From: Bigelowiella natans CCMP2755
Lineage: Eukaryota; Cercozoa; Chlorarachniophyceae
Length of the DNA stretch: 33,711 bases
Direction of reading: 5' to 3'
Assembly: GCA_000320545.1 (NCBI GenBank)
Contig: ADNK01000960.1
Span: 1 to 33,711, forward strand
The notes beneath the pieces were generated by a model, which saw only the letters and a program-made list of their open reading frames with translations, had not been told where the DNA came from and did not search any database. Both the position numbers and the translations under genes were made by a program. Below are positions 20,966 to 29,980 of this stretch, one piece after another; the stretch's first letter is position 1; every line of letters starts with the position of its first letter.

Positions 20966-23573
20966 TTGTGTCTGTTGGTTTCTGCCACCACGTGCTTCAT
21001 GCATTTGAAAGCGTCCTCAAGTGTCCGATGTTGTCGCGCGCGCTGCGCGCAACAGTTCTTGAATCCTTTTCAGCCTTTGTCAACCGGTTTGTCTCGTCGT
21101 TGCGATTCATGATTGCGCTCAATTGATTGCGCAATCTGATTTGTTGTCGACCATGTGTTGGACATTGCAGGAGATGATCCATGTTCTTCAGGATGCCACA
21201 TGCATCGCATGTGGCATCTGTCTCTGCACATTGTCCACGTGAAAACATGAATTTTCCAAGATTGCCGACACCACAGATGGCGCGCATCCATGATCTAGCG
21301 ACACTTGGAAGTTTTAGTTTGATGCCGGTGATCGAAGATGACGGAAGGAATCCAAGATGGATTCTTGAGATGCACAGCTCTCAGTGAATCATCAGACCAT
21401 TCCTCCTCGAATTCGGCAAAAGCGCACAGGATTTCATCACTTTGTGATGTTTTTTTGGATCTTTTTCCAGCGCCTCTAGCTGTTGTCGTCAAAACAGTGG
21501 GAAGTTCGTCACCTAACAAGTCGTCGGTGATCGATTTCAGCCGGTGAAACAGAGATGCTTTGTTCCACGTGTTTGTGGACACATCAGTCCACGATGTGCC
21601 ACCTGGCATTTTTCGATTTTCAATGATGAAGCCGTGACTGCTCCAATCATTTGTTCCCTCATGCATTTCAGGACCGCTGCCTGCATCGATCCATGCATTG
21701 GTGCGTGACCATGATTTGGCACACTGCACTTTTGTCTGGTGTCGGGGTGGCAACGTGCCAGTGAGGACGTGGGGAACGTCGTTGGAGACAGATCCAGGCA
21801 ATCCTGACACGCCTCGTTTCAGGGTTTGGGATTCCATGGAATCCATCTGTTTCATTCGCATGTTTCTTCGCGATCTCCACATTGGAGCTGCGTGTCTGCT
21901 GGATGCAATGAACCATGATTTGCAAAATTTCAGTCTGACATTTGGCGGCACAAGCTAGCAAGGTGTCTGGAACAACACAACCTTGACAGAAACCTTCGCT
22001 TTTTTTTCAATCTCAGGTGAGAAGCAAGAGCATGTTTTTCAAAGGTCAGTTTGTTGTCGAAGACCAGTCCGAGATATCTGCCGCTGTCGACCCTTTTCAT
22101 TTTGCCTTGGAGATTCAGAGAAATGTTCCAAGAAGTTTGGTGCAGGTGGCCTTTGTTTCTTTCATCCATGATGAGGTGTCCACTTTTGTCCCCATTGAAT
22201 CGCATCCGCCATTTCATGCAATGGGCCGTCGTTTGGTTCAGGTCGGCCTGGGCATCGTCTTGCATTTTCCCCCATCGCTTTGGCGAAAACAATTTGCAAG
22301 GGGTGACGTCGTCACAGTGCATTTGGAAATCTGTGTTGTGAACTTGTTCACAAATGTCGCAATGAGATGTGAACAGGAAGCAGCTGAGCGATGATCCTTC
22401 TGGGACCCCGCTCTCCAAATTCACATGTTCAGAAAGAGTTTTGCCAAGTTTGAATCTGGCGGTGCGATTTCTGAGCCAGTCGTCGACCCACAATGACAGC
22501 GAGCCTCGCATTCCACGTTTGTCGTGCAACTTGCGTGTCATGCCGGAATGCCAGGCTTTTGGACAAGCTTTGGAGGCACCTGTGAACAACATCATGGCTG
22601 CAAGTTTTTCATTGTGCACTCCATCCTCGATTGACTGCGTCATCTTCGTCAGTGCAGTTTCGCCGGATCCATTTTTCATGAATGCATGCTGATGTTTGCT
22701 GATGGCATTGGGAGTTCGATCGCGGAGACGTTCCAGCGTTGTTCTGCTAGTTTGTCTTCCATTTTTGAAGCTGTTTGCAGGAGAGAGATCGTTCTCCCGT
22801 TTGGAGGGGTGTTGAGTTCTTTGTTGGCCTTTGGGATGAGGCAAAAGATGGCCGCCTTGCGTGAGCCATCTCGGGTGCCCCATCTGTGTGACGTGTTGAA
22901 CGTGGCCAACCACAGTTCATGGAGTTTTTTGCTTTTCTCCAGCATGTTGAGGTGAACACCATCATCGCCAGAAGACTTGCACGGTGATGCTTTGTCAATC
23001 ATGTTTCTCAATTCATGCATGGAAAAATCCCTGTTGCATGAATCAATGCTGTGAATCTTTTTGTCTTCTCTTTCCCTGAAGGCATTTCTCCAGGCCTCAG
23101 TTTCATTGTGAAAGGTTCGATTTTTTTTGTCTGACGGGTGTGGTTTGTAGATGTGTTTCCATTTCGCAACACACACTTCACATTTTTCATCTTCAGAGGT
23201 TTCGCCGTCGAGTCTTCCGTGTTCATCCCGTCCTCTGGATTTTCGGAACAATTTGCACAGCATTCTGGTGTGATTCCCATTGTTGCATTTTTCAAAGCGG
23301 GACAAGAACAATTGCCATGCTTCGTACTGAAGGGTTTCAGTGGTTCGTTCAAGTTCAGCATTGATTTCTTGAATCTTGCTTTCTGTCATTTTTCGTTTGC
23401 GAAATTTCCTTTCATGTTTCAAGGATCTGAATGACAACTTTTCTTGTTGATCTTTGATCAATTTGCATTTTGTGTCGTTTTGGTGTGGCTTGATTGGGCT
23501 CCAACGTTGTTGTTTTTTTGGTGTGCAAATTTCAAAAGCTTTTCCCACAAATGTGAACAATGATGCACTGTCA
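20966..23573 (-). mobile_element. degenerate non-LTR retrotransposon (LINE), 5'-truncated
   Basis: Minus-strand frames read as consecutive parts of a LINE ORF2. About 23560-22680: pre-RT and finger region (SGDDGVHLNMLEK, CLIPKANKEL, NGRTISLLQTASKMEDKL). About 22910-21930: palm (QHAFMKNGSGETALTKMT, SGVPEGSSLSCFLF, catalytic box HCDD, WRMRFNGDKS, YLGLVFDNKL). About 21951-21295: a weak RNase H-like stretch (WIDAGSG...SSHGFIIE). About 21290-20997: a zinc-knuckle end (CDACGILKNMDHLLQCP). The parts lie in different frames, and the first catalytic block, usually FLD..KAFD, reads LFTGASKACP, losing an Asp. No endonuclease region is present, so the 5' part is missing. It is inactive. The right edge is placed at the end of RT-like sequence and the left edge at repeat copy 3; both are estimates. 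Confidence 0.85.
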
Positions 23574-24087
23574 AACTAGCTGCTAGCTAGAGTGGCCGCC
23601 ATGCCATGCAGCATGCATGCATGCTGGCACGATGCATGCATGCTGTAGCGAGCTGGCAAGGCTAATTTATGAATAAAGATGAGCACGCACATCGGGTATG
23701 ACGGGCTTCATAGGGCTAGCGAGGTGCAAACAATGAAAAACAGAACCGCCATCATTAGCTAGCTAGCCACGCTAGCACGCTAGCATGCACGTTGCTAGTT
23801 TGTCTAACTAGTTAGAAAACATGTGTTTCTCTAGTAGCAAAATGAGTGAATGTGCGTTGTGCATTGGGAATTTGCGTGTGCATTTCAAATTAAAGCAGCA
23901 CACATGCATCGACATGACGACCATGGCGATGCTGCTAGCGGGTGGATGCCGGATCACTTGTGTAAAGGTACCTCTAGATCTATCGAGTATATTGCAACGC
24001 ATCCGTGCTGCGCTAAGTATAATTTACATAGCTTGCATAATTACACTGTGTTAAAGTAAAATAACTTGAAGTAGCCTTGTTATCTGT
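23574..24087. other. non-coding region between the LINE and the L9 gene
   Basis: 23574-23830 is dominated by GCTAGC, GCATGC and TGCATGCATGC words, the same composition as 1-1679 and 12000-12900. 23830-24087 is unremarkable A/T-rich 3' flank of the L9 gene. No supported gene. Confidence 0.55.
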
Positions 24088-24805
24088 CTATTTCCCCCTC
24101 TGAATAGAAACGGGGAAAGATGCCGTCACTTCTGGATGCAGATTGACACGGACGTTGTACGTGTCAAGCTTATCCATGTTAGATGGAAGATCGATCGTCT
24201 TAGGATCCAGCTCAGTTCCAGTTTGAGCCTTAACAGCGTCGACAATGTCTTGCGACCTCACTCCTCCATACAGTTTGCCATCATCCTGAGCTTTCATTCG
24301 GATTGTGAACGATAGCATTTGTAGACCATCACGTAGCTTCAAAGCAGTATCCTTTGCTGCCTTTGCTTCAGCAATCTTCATTTCCTCCTCCACACGCAGT
24401 TGTTCCATGTATTCAGCTGTTGGCTGGGTTGCGATACCATTTGGAAGAAGATAATTTCTCCAGAAACCTGGCTTCACAGCAGTGATATCCCCCTTCTTTC
24501 CACTTCCTTTCACATCCTCCTTCAAGAGAACATCAACCATTTTCTTCCTTCTTGCGCTCATCGACTAAAAGTTACGAAAATTTATCAGCATAACATTTGT
24601 AGTAACCAATCTGGAGGCAAGGTACCGTGCATCTGCGCGAAGGGGTTATTCTCCACACTGGGGACGTCACCCTTGCATTATACTTCGTCGCAGGCAGTCC
24701 TATCTGTTGACTATATACTTGATGACACTCGAAAAGCGCCACTATTGCGCATATCACTGCGACGAAAATGAGCAGGAAAGGGGGGGTGGTGTGGCGGACC
24801 GCCAT
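24088..24805 (-). CDS. rpl9: plastid-targeted ribosomal protein bL9
   Basis: Two exons, 24805-24626 and 24564-24088, joined in phase 0; 218 residues. Exon 1 is almost entirely targeting sequence. MAVRHTTPP is followed by a hydrophobic core (FLLIFVAVICAIVALF) as a signal peptide, then a basic hydroxylated stretch (NARVTSPVWRITPSRRCT) as a transit peptide. Exon 2 holds the whole bL9 body, with VDVLLKEDVKGSGKKGDITA and GFWRNYLLPNGIA, the family's N-terminal RNA-binding signature, a charged central helix, and the C-terminal lobe (GKLYGGVRSQDIVDAV). bL9 binds 23S rRNA in the large subunit of bacterial-type ribosomes. The two-part presequence points to the plastid rather than the mitochondrion. A longer in-frame Met lies upstream but would bury the signal peptide. 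No Phe sits at the expected cleavage region. Confidence 0.93.
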
Positions 24806-25330
24806 TCTTCGTCTGTGTACTGTGACGCTGTCAGCAGGAAAGTGCCCTGACAAAAAATTAAAGCGCTGCTCTTGGCATATTTCTATCGAATTTGGTGAAA
24901 TCTGCACTGTTCTTCCTCGAAATCCTCTGGTAAATTCCAATAACGGTATTTTCTCTGGAATACCGGCGGGGGTTATTTATCGAGGGGCGAATCGCAGGGG
25001 ATTCTGCTCGAAGATGTGCATGGACGTCCGACAACGACGAAGAATCGAAGAATTGAAGCGGACGACTTGTAAACTTGGGATTCGATAGGAGCGACAACAA
25101 ATTCGACCTCCGACTCGATATGTGCGACAACTCACGAGAAGAGAGTAACGCCTCAACGGTTCGAAGAGCGAATTTAGCTGGCTCCTAAAAACCCACGCCT
25201 CCTCCTTTTCAAGGGGGCCTTAGAACGCACTTCGCTCCGACCGCCAGAATAATGTACACGATGCTGACCAACTAAGCAGAGGCGAGAGGATATAGATCAA
25301 GAACCCGCGTTTTATCAAGCCGCCTAAGGA
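24806..25330. promoter_or_regulatory. head-to-head intergenic region (L9 / F-x-P motif gene)
   Basis: 525 bp between divergent start codons. No dispersed repeat and no supported gene; open frames across it overlap both promoters and have no family signal. A shared control region is inferred from the geometry. Confidence 0.5.
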
Positions 25331-26267
25331 ATGGATCAACCGTCAGCTGGAGGTCGGTATTTTGGCATTATTGGCATTATAGATATTGATGGGCTGTATG
25401 CAACGTAGTGAAAATTGTTACATGTCCACAGCGGTTTGGGGAGATGGGGGGGGGATAATATTCTAGAACGAAAAAAGAGGCTATGGCATATTCTGCCGTT
25501 TCTCATTATTTTCTTTATTCTTCAGGAAGTCTTCTGAGCGATCTATCGGACGATGACGATGATCCTAGCCAGTTTAAAGTCGTTACTGCCGGTTCCGATT
25601 CCACCAAAGAGCAACAGACAAAGCCTTCTGGTGAACAGAAAACCAAGCCGGACGGGGCGAAGCAAGAGCATCAGGCAAAATCTGATCAAGAAGGAAAGAA
25701 AGAAGGCCTGTCGAAGGCAAGTAGTACAAGCGAACCAAAAGAGGAGGAGGGGGTTGGAGGAGCAAAGGATGAGGAAAATACATCCACAGAGACACCCAAT
25801 AAATCTAAATCTTCTCCTACTACTTCGCTAAAAGAAAAGAACAACGAGAACAAGGAGGTCCCACCGAAGAAGGATGCGGTGGAAAAGAAGTCCGCACAGC
25901 CGCAACCACAACCAGCACAAGTAGAATCAACTCAAGCTGAAGCGCCATCCAAAAAAGAGACCGCGGAAGAGAAATCACCCAACAAAACGCCTGAGGTCAA
26001 GACTGATTCTACGGTGGCGAGTCAATCTGAAGAGAAGGCAAAAGAGGATAAGAAGGCAAAAGAGGATGAGAAGGTAAAAAAAGAGGATGAGAAGACGAAG
26101 GAGGATAAGAAGGCGAAAGGCGATGCCAAGGAGAAAAGCGAGTCTACAGTAAGTCCGAACAAGGATGAGGGACGATTGAAGGCTAAGGAAACTGCAGAGA
26201 AGCCAAAACCAATAAGTCCGCAAAAAAAACCGCTTGAAAAAGTAAACATTAATAAATACTAAAAACG

Positions 26268-26318
<51 letters not shown>

Positions 26319-28205
26319 TTCTCACGCAACCTACCCTTCTCATTTTTAGGTCAAGCCGACTCCAAAAGTCAGTGGTTTAAATCTTGCGAGCGCCACGGCG
26401 TTAAATCTCAACAATAACGTTGCACCATTGCAAGGCATCGAGACTGCGAGGCGCGCATACGTAGACATGACACTGACTCTTCTGACACAACAACTTGAGA
26501 TGTCAATTCACCTAGTTTGTTGCAGTAAGTAGCCCTCACTGTGTTCCTAAATTTTCAGACAAACCGCGATGCGCCTAGAACTGCAAGAGCAGCTACTGCG
26601 CGAAAATATGGCGAGAAGAGCGCTAGATCACGCAGAAGAAGCAGCCAAGCTGACCGCGAAGCGATATACAAACGGCTAACAAGGAAGGCTCCGCGCAACA
26701 AGAGACTGGTTGAATATCCGCCTATTATCTGCTGTTGCGACTGACTAAATTCATTTCAGAAGATCACACTCTGCATAATTTTAACAGGAGGCACAGATGT
26801 ATAGTGAATGCAAATTCCAGCCTCAGATCAATAAGCATTCACAAGAAATTCTGAGCGAGAGTTGCAGACCCAAATTTCACAAACGGTTCTCGATGGAGTT
26901 TCATCCATCCTCATCAACATATTTCACATTTGCTTCCATATGTAGTGTGGAGGAGGTCATCGAGCAATATCATTCTGCAAAAGAAAGACTCAAAAAGAAG
27001 AAAAAGAAGTACCCTTTTTCTCCTCGCGTAAGTTTTCTTGTGAAGATCTGTCATTCTGTATTCCCCAATTTTCTTGAGAATGTTCCCTTCTTCAGTTGAA
27101 CTTAAAGGGCTACGAAAGTAAATTAAAGGGGAGAGGAAGGTACATATTGCGTTTTCTCTGCTGGTGCATATACTTACAGCAGTCGTATTTGAATTACTGC
27201 AGCTTCCTCGAAAGGGTCAAAGCTGACGCGACCTCTCGGGTAGAATAATTTTATATATGACAGTTTTTGCTCCTGCGCTTACTTGACAACAATTAACCTG
27301 CACAGAAAGAGAAGCTCAAAAAGACTCTAAAGAAGGTAACATTCGAATGGTTTTCAAGCTTCCAGGAAAGGAAAATGAGAGATGGATTTGAATTTGGCAG
27401 TACACAAAGGAGGAGACCTTTCATCCGAATATGACTGAAGAATTTCAAATGGAAGCCAATTCTAAGGTACTTATAATGAGTTCTACGTTCGTCCACAATT
27501 GTTTTTTCCTGAGATGTTTCAAAAAGAAATTGATGATGAATTTGCTTTTTAGCTGAAAAAGAAATACACGCCAAAGGGCGTATTCCTGGATCGAGTTAAG
27601 GACGATTTGAGTAATATTTGGCACGAGTTTTGCAATTATTATTTGATAACCTTCAGTTTTACTGATTGTATGGATGCGTGGAATTGCGTTTTTAGAGTCA
27701 CGCAAGGAGAAATTGAACGCAGCGATACTAAACTCTAAGTCAAAGGACAGCACTCTCACGTTTACTCCGCAAATAAATACCCGCAGCAAGAAGATAGTGG
27801 TATGGTATTCTTACATCGTTTATTAGTTGCCGTACACTTTCATGGTCTTTTTCAGACGTATTCCTCGGGTTTTTCCCGTGTGAGTGCCATCTTTGATTGC
27901 ATTGTATATTTCGTTTAGGGGGCATCACAGTCTTTCAACTCGTTTCAAGCTCGTTTAGAAGCGGACCAAGAAAAAAGAGAGCAGTGAGTTTTCAGATGAT
28001 TCTTCGTTTTTTAGATATTTCAATGGTGAATGTATCCTTGCAGGAGACGGAAAGACATAAACAAGATCCTCCGCAAAAGACCCAAAAAGGTATTTATATT
28101 GTTTCGATTCCAAGAAGATTCCGTACTTCAGCCTGATTTCACTTCTCCAATTAGAACAAGGACGAGTTGAGACGAATTTATAAGATTCTGAAGGGAAGAG
28201 ATTAG
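25331..28205 (+). CDS. acidic/Lys-rich protein with repeated F-x-P-x-[IM]-[NT] motifs
   Basis: Fifteen exons: 25331-25352, 25526-26241, 26350-26514, 26559-26708, 26788-27027, 27096-27139, 27203-27239, 27306-27335, 27401-27466, 27553-27610, 27696-27799, 27856-27879, 27919-27983, 28044-28089, 28155-28205; about 605 residues. It opens MDQPSAGGSLLSDLSDDDDD. Residues about 25-246, all in exon 2, are low-complexity Lys/Glu/Ser/Pro (AKEDKKAKEDEKVKKEDEK). The second half is basic and helical with three spaced motifs: ECKFQPQINKHS (about 357), ETFHPNMTEE (about 473) and LTFTPQINTRS (about 530), the first preceded by IYKRLTRKAP. Such C-x-F-x-P-x-I-N motifs occur in poorly characterised protist proteins, some of them flagellar; that link is weak. 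Exon 3's donor is the least certain junction, since two in-phase choices exist. Function unknown. Confidence 0.75.
26270..26310. repeat. (CT)n microsatellite in an intron
   Basis: In the intron 26242-26349, on the coding strand, about 40 nt upstream of the 3' splice site; it merges with the polypyrimidine tract. Confidence 0.95.
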
Positions 28206-28209
28206 CACG

Positions 28210-28233
28210 ATACCTCTGAACTTGTAGAGGTAT
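28210..28233 (+). other. perfect 8-bp hairpin just after the F-x-P gene stop
   Basis: ATACCTCT, an 8-nt loop GAACTTGT, then AGAGGTAT. It starts 4 nt after the TAG at 28203-28205. It is placed like the hairpin after importin beta but has a different sequence and no T-run. Confidence 0.65.
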
Positions 28234-28556
28234 GATCCGTGTGATCAAAATCGTGAGCGATATCGATGACTTAGTTTTGTTGAAAGTGCTACACACGGCT
28301 GGGTACATGTTGAGTTCGAAATTTGCAGCGTGGTGCCAGGAAACATCATGTTTGTTCTCATTTGATGTGTAAAGCATTTGTGGTTGTTCTTTACCCACGT
28401 TTATTTTAATTCGTCATTGCACGTTATAACAAATATAGTCATTGCACAGTTACATTAACGTGGCACAAGCTGTTACGCTGTGCTGCCAAGCCGCCCTGCG
28501 CGTACATGACTACACGCTGACCACAATACACTAGATTGTAAAATACATTATGTATA

Positions 28557-28637
28557 AGCGCTGTAGCTGCAGCCTTGCACAGTTGCATTAGGATGACAAT
28601 TGAAAAGATTGTAATGATTCTACATTGCATCCGTCTC
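28557..28637 (-). repeat. dispersed repeat, copy 4
   Basis: Reverse complement reads GAGACGGATGCAATG, then CTTTTCAATTGTCATCCTAA, then TGCAACTGTGCAA and GCAGCTACAGCGCT. It matches copy 3 from end to end. Confidence 0.7.
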
Positions 28638-28641
28638 ACCT

Positions 28642-28716
28642 TATAATGATAGACATGCAATACACATTACACAATATATATAATATATATAGTGTATTGC
28701 TGTGTCTATTATTATA
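28642..28716. repeat. large imperfect inverted repeat
   Basis: The left arm (TATAATGATAGACA then TGCAATACAC) pairs with the right arm (GTGTATTGCTG then TGTCTATTATTATA) over about 24 bp with one mismatch and a small bulge. The 26-bp loop is itself (AT)-rich and near-palindromic. It sits between repeat copies 4 and 5. Confidence 0.75.
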
Positions 28717-28810
28717 CCTTAGAGGTTGCAGCTTTGTATTGCGTCGTCTGCGCGGGGAAGAATGCCATGGCTGCGGTGCTTAGTCTACAATGTACACATG
28801 CGCACGGCGT

Positions 28811-28861
28811 AGAGACAATAATTGAAAAAAATGTAATCATTTCATTACGTACATCCGTCTT
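28811..28861 (-). repeat. dispersed repeat, copy 5 (diverged)
   Basis: Reverse complement reads AGACGGATGTACGTAATGAA, then ATTACATTTTTTTCAATTAT and TGTCTC. The GACGGATGTA start and the TTTTTCAATT core are kept, but the CATCCTRATG block is altered. It is the weakest member of the family. Confidence 0.45.
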
Positions 28862-29167
28862 ACACACAGCGCAGTGCACAGCCCCTCACGCATTCCAGCG
28901 CCCTACGTACACGCATGGCCTGGACCACCATGCATAGTGCCCGCTCATTTTTTGTTCTAGCCGTGACGTCTAGCTTGCAGCAGCTGACGAAGCACGATCA
29001 ACCGTCTTTCGGTTCAGCTATGTAGACGCGCGCATTGGAAGGCATTGAATGCCGTGTGCCGTAGTAGCATGCGCCGTACAATACGCATTTCTTTCTATTA
29101 TTGTCCCAAGCCAAGACCTAGCGGCCACCGGGTTGGAGGCCGCATCGAGGCGCTAACAATGGTTGGG

Positions 29168-29186
29168 CGACGGCGGCACACCGTCG
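29168..29186 (-). other. 6-bp GC hairpin after the prenyltransferase stop
   Basis: CGACGG, a 7-nt loop, CCGTCG, starting 17 nt downstream of the minus-strand stop at 29203-29205. A stem this short is expected by chance fairly often. It is listed because two other genes carry longer ones in the same position. Confidence 0.4.
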
Positions 29187-29202
29187 GTCTAGCTCTGCTG
29201 TT

Positions 29203-29352
29203 TTATAAGAAGGGATAGAGAGCGTACTCCAGATAAAAGAGATTCCAAATCCTTGCGTAGAACTTCTTGATGCTGTTCGAGAGGAGAGGAGGAGGGTGTG
29301 GAGGTAGTTTCCGTAAGAGTAAAGAACCATTCAAACGACGATGACTATGCAG

Positions 29353-29395
<43 letters not shown>

Positions 29396-29942
29396 CATGT
29401 TTGTGTGTGTGTGTGTGTACTATTATATCTCATTGTCGAGCTGGCGTTGCCACATGTCCGATGATACCTGCTCTGCGAGTCGGGCTTCAAAAGCATGTAG
29501 TTTCTCAGCATCATCAGGGCCAGTACAGCCGTGCCCCCCAACCATCGTCCACATATTGAACGCCCCCTGTCACAGCAGTTTCGCAGTCAGAAACTCAAAC
29601 GACCGACGGCGGAAGAACAACGAACTACGCCCCCCCCCCCCCCCCCCTCCCCAATTTAGCAGGTAGGGAATTACTTGGAAGAGGAACGCCGAGGCAATGG
29701 CGTGCACGTAGTTCAGACCGAGAAGAGCAGAAGCTCCTGTTGCGACCTGGAAGGTAATGCTCATTAGAGATTGGTCGCATGATGACATGCGACGACGCTG
29801 TTCAAGATAGTCACCTTCTTGGGTCCAAGCCTCGTAGCAAACGTCTTGACACCGTACTCCTTGTCCCCCTTGTAGTAGTAGTAGTGGTAGTAGTAGTAGT
29901 AGCAGTAGTAGTAAAAAGTTAGAATACATGGCGCATAAGAAC

Positions 29943-29980
<38 letters not shown>

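Larger units (their letters stand above)
28206..29202. other. tail-to-tail intergenic region with repeats and hairpins
   Basis: It lies between the 3' ends of the F-x-P motif gene and the prenyltransferase gene. It holds a hairpin at 28210-28233, dispersed repeat copies at 28557-28637 and 28811-28861, a large imperfect inverted repeat at 28642-28716 between them, and a hairpin at 29168-29186. No supported gene. Confidence 0.6.

Noticed and set aside
21338-23434. Plus-strand open frames across the LINE region
   Set aside because: They are antisense to recognisable RT and zinc-knuckle sequence and have no features of their own.
20997-23560. LINE frames as functional host genes or an active element
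   Set aside because: RT blocks lie in at least three frames, a catalytic Asp is missing and there is no endonuclease. It is a decayed copy.
25583-26343. Hydrophobic minus-strand frames across exon 2 of the F-x-P motif gene
   Set aside because: They are mirror images of Lys/Glu-rich codons (AAG, GAG read as CTT, CTC), which produce Leu/Phe runs without biological meaning.
26559-26700. Alternative frame QTAMRLELQEQLLRENMARR in exon 4 of the F-x-P motif gene
   Set aside because: It looks helical but runs into a stop before any usable donor. The other frame ends IYKRLTRKAPRNKRL and joins in phase to EAQMYSECKFQPQIN.
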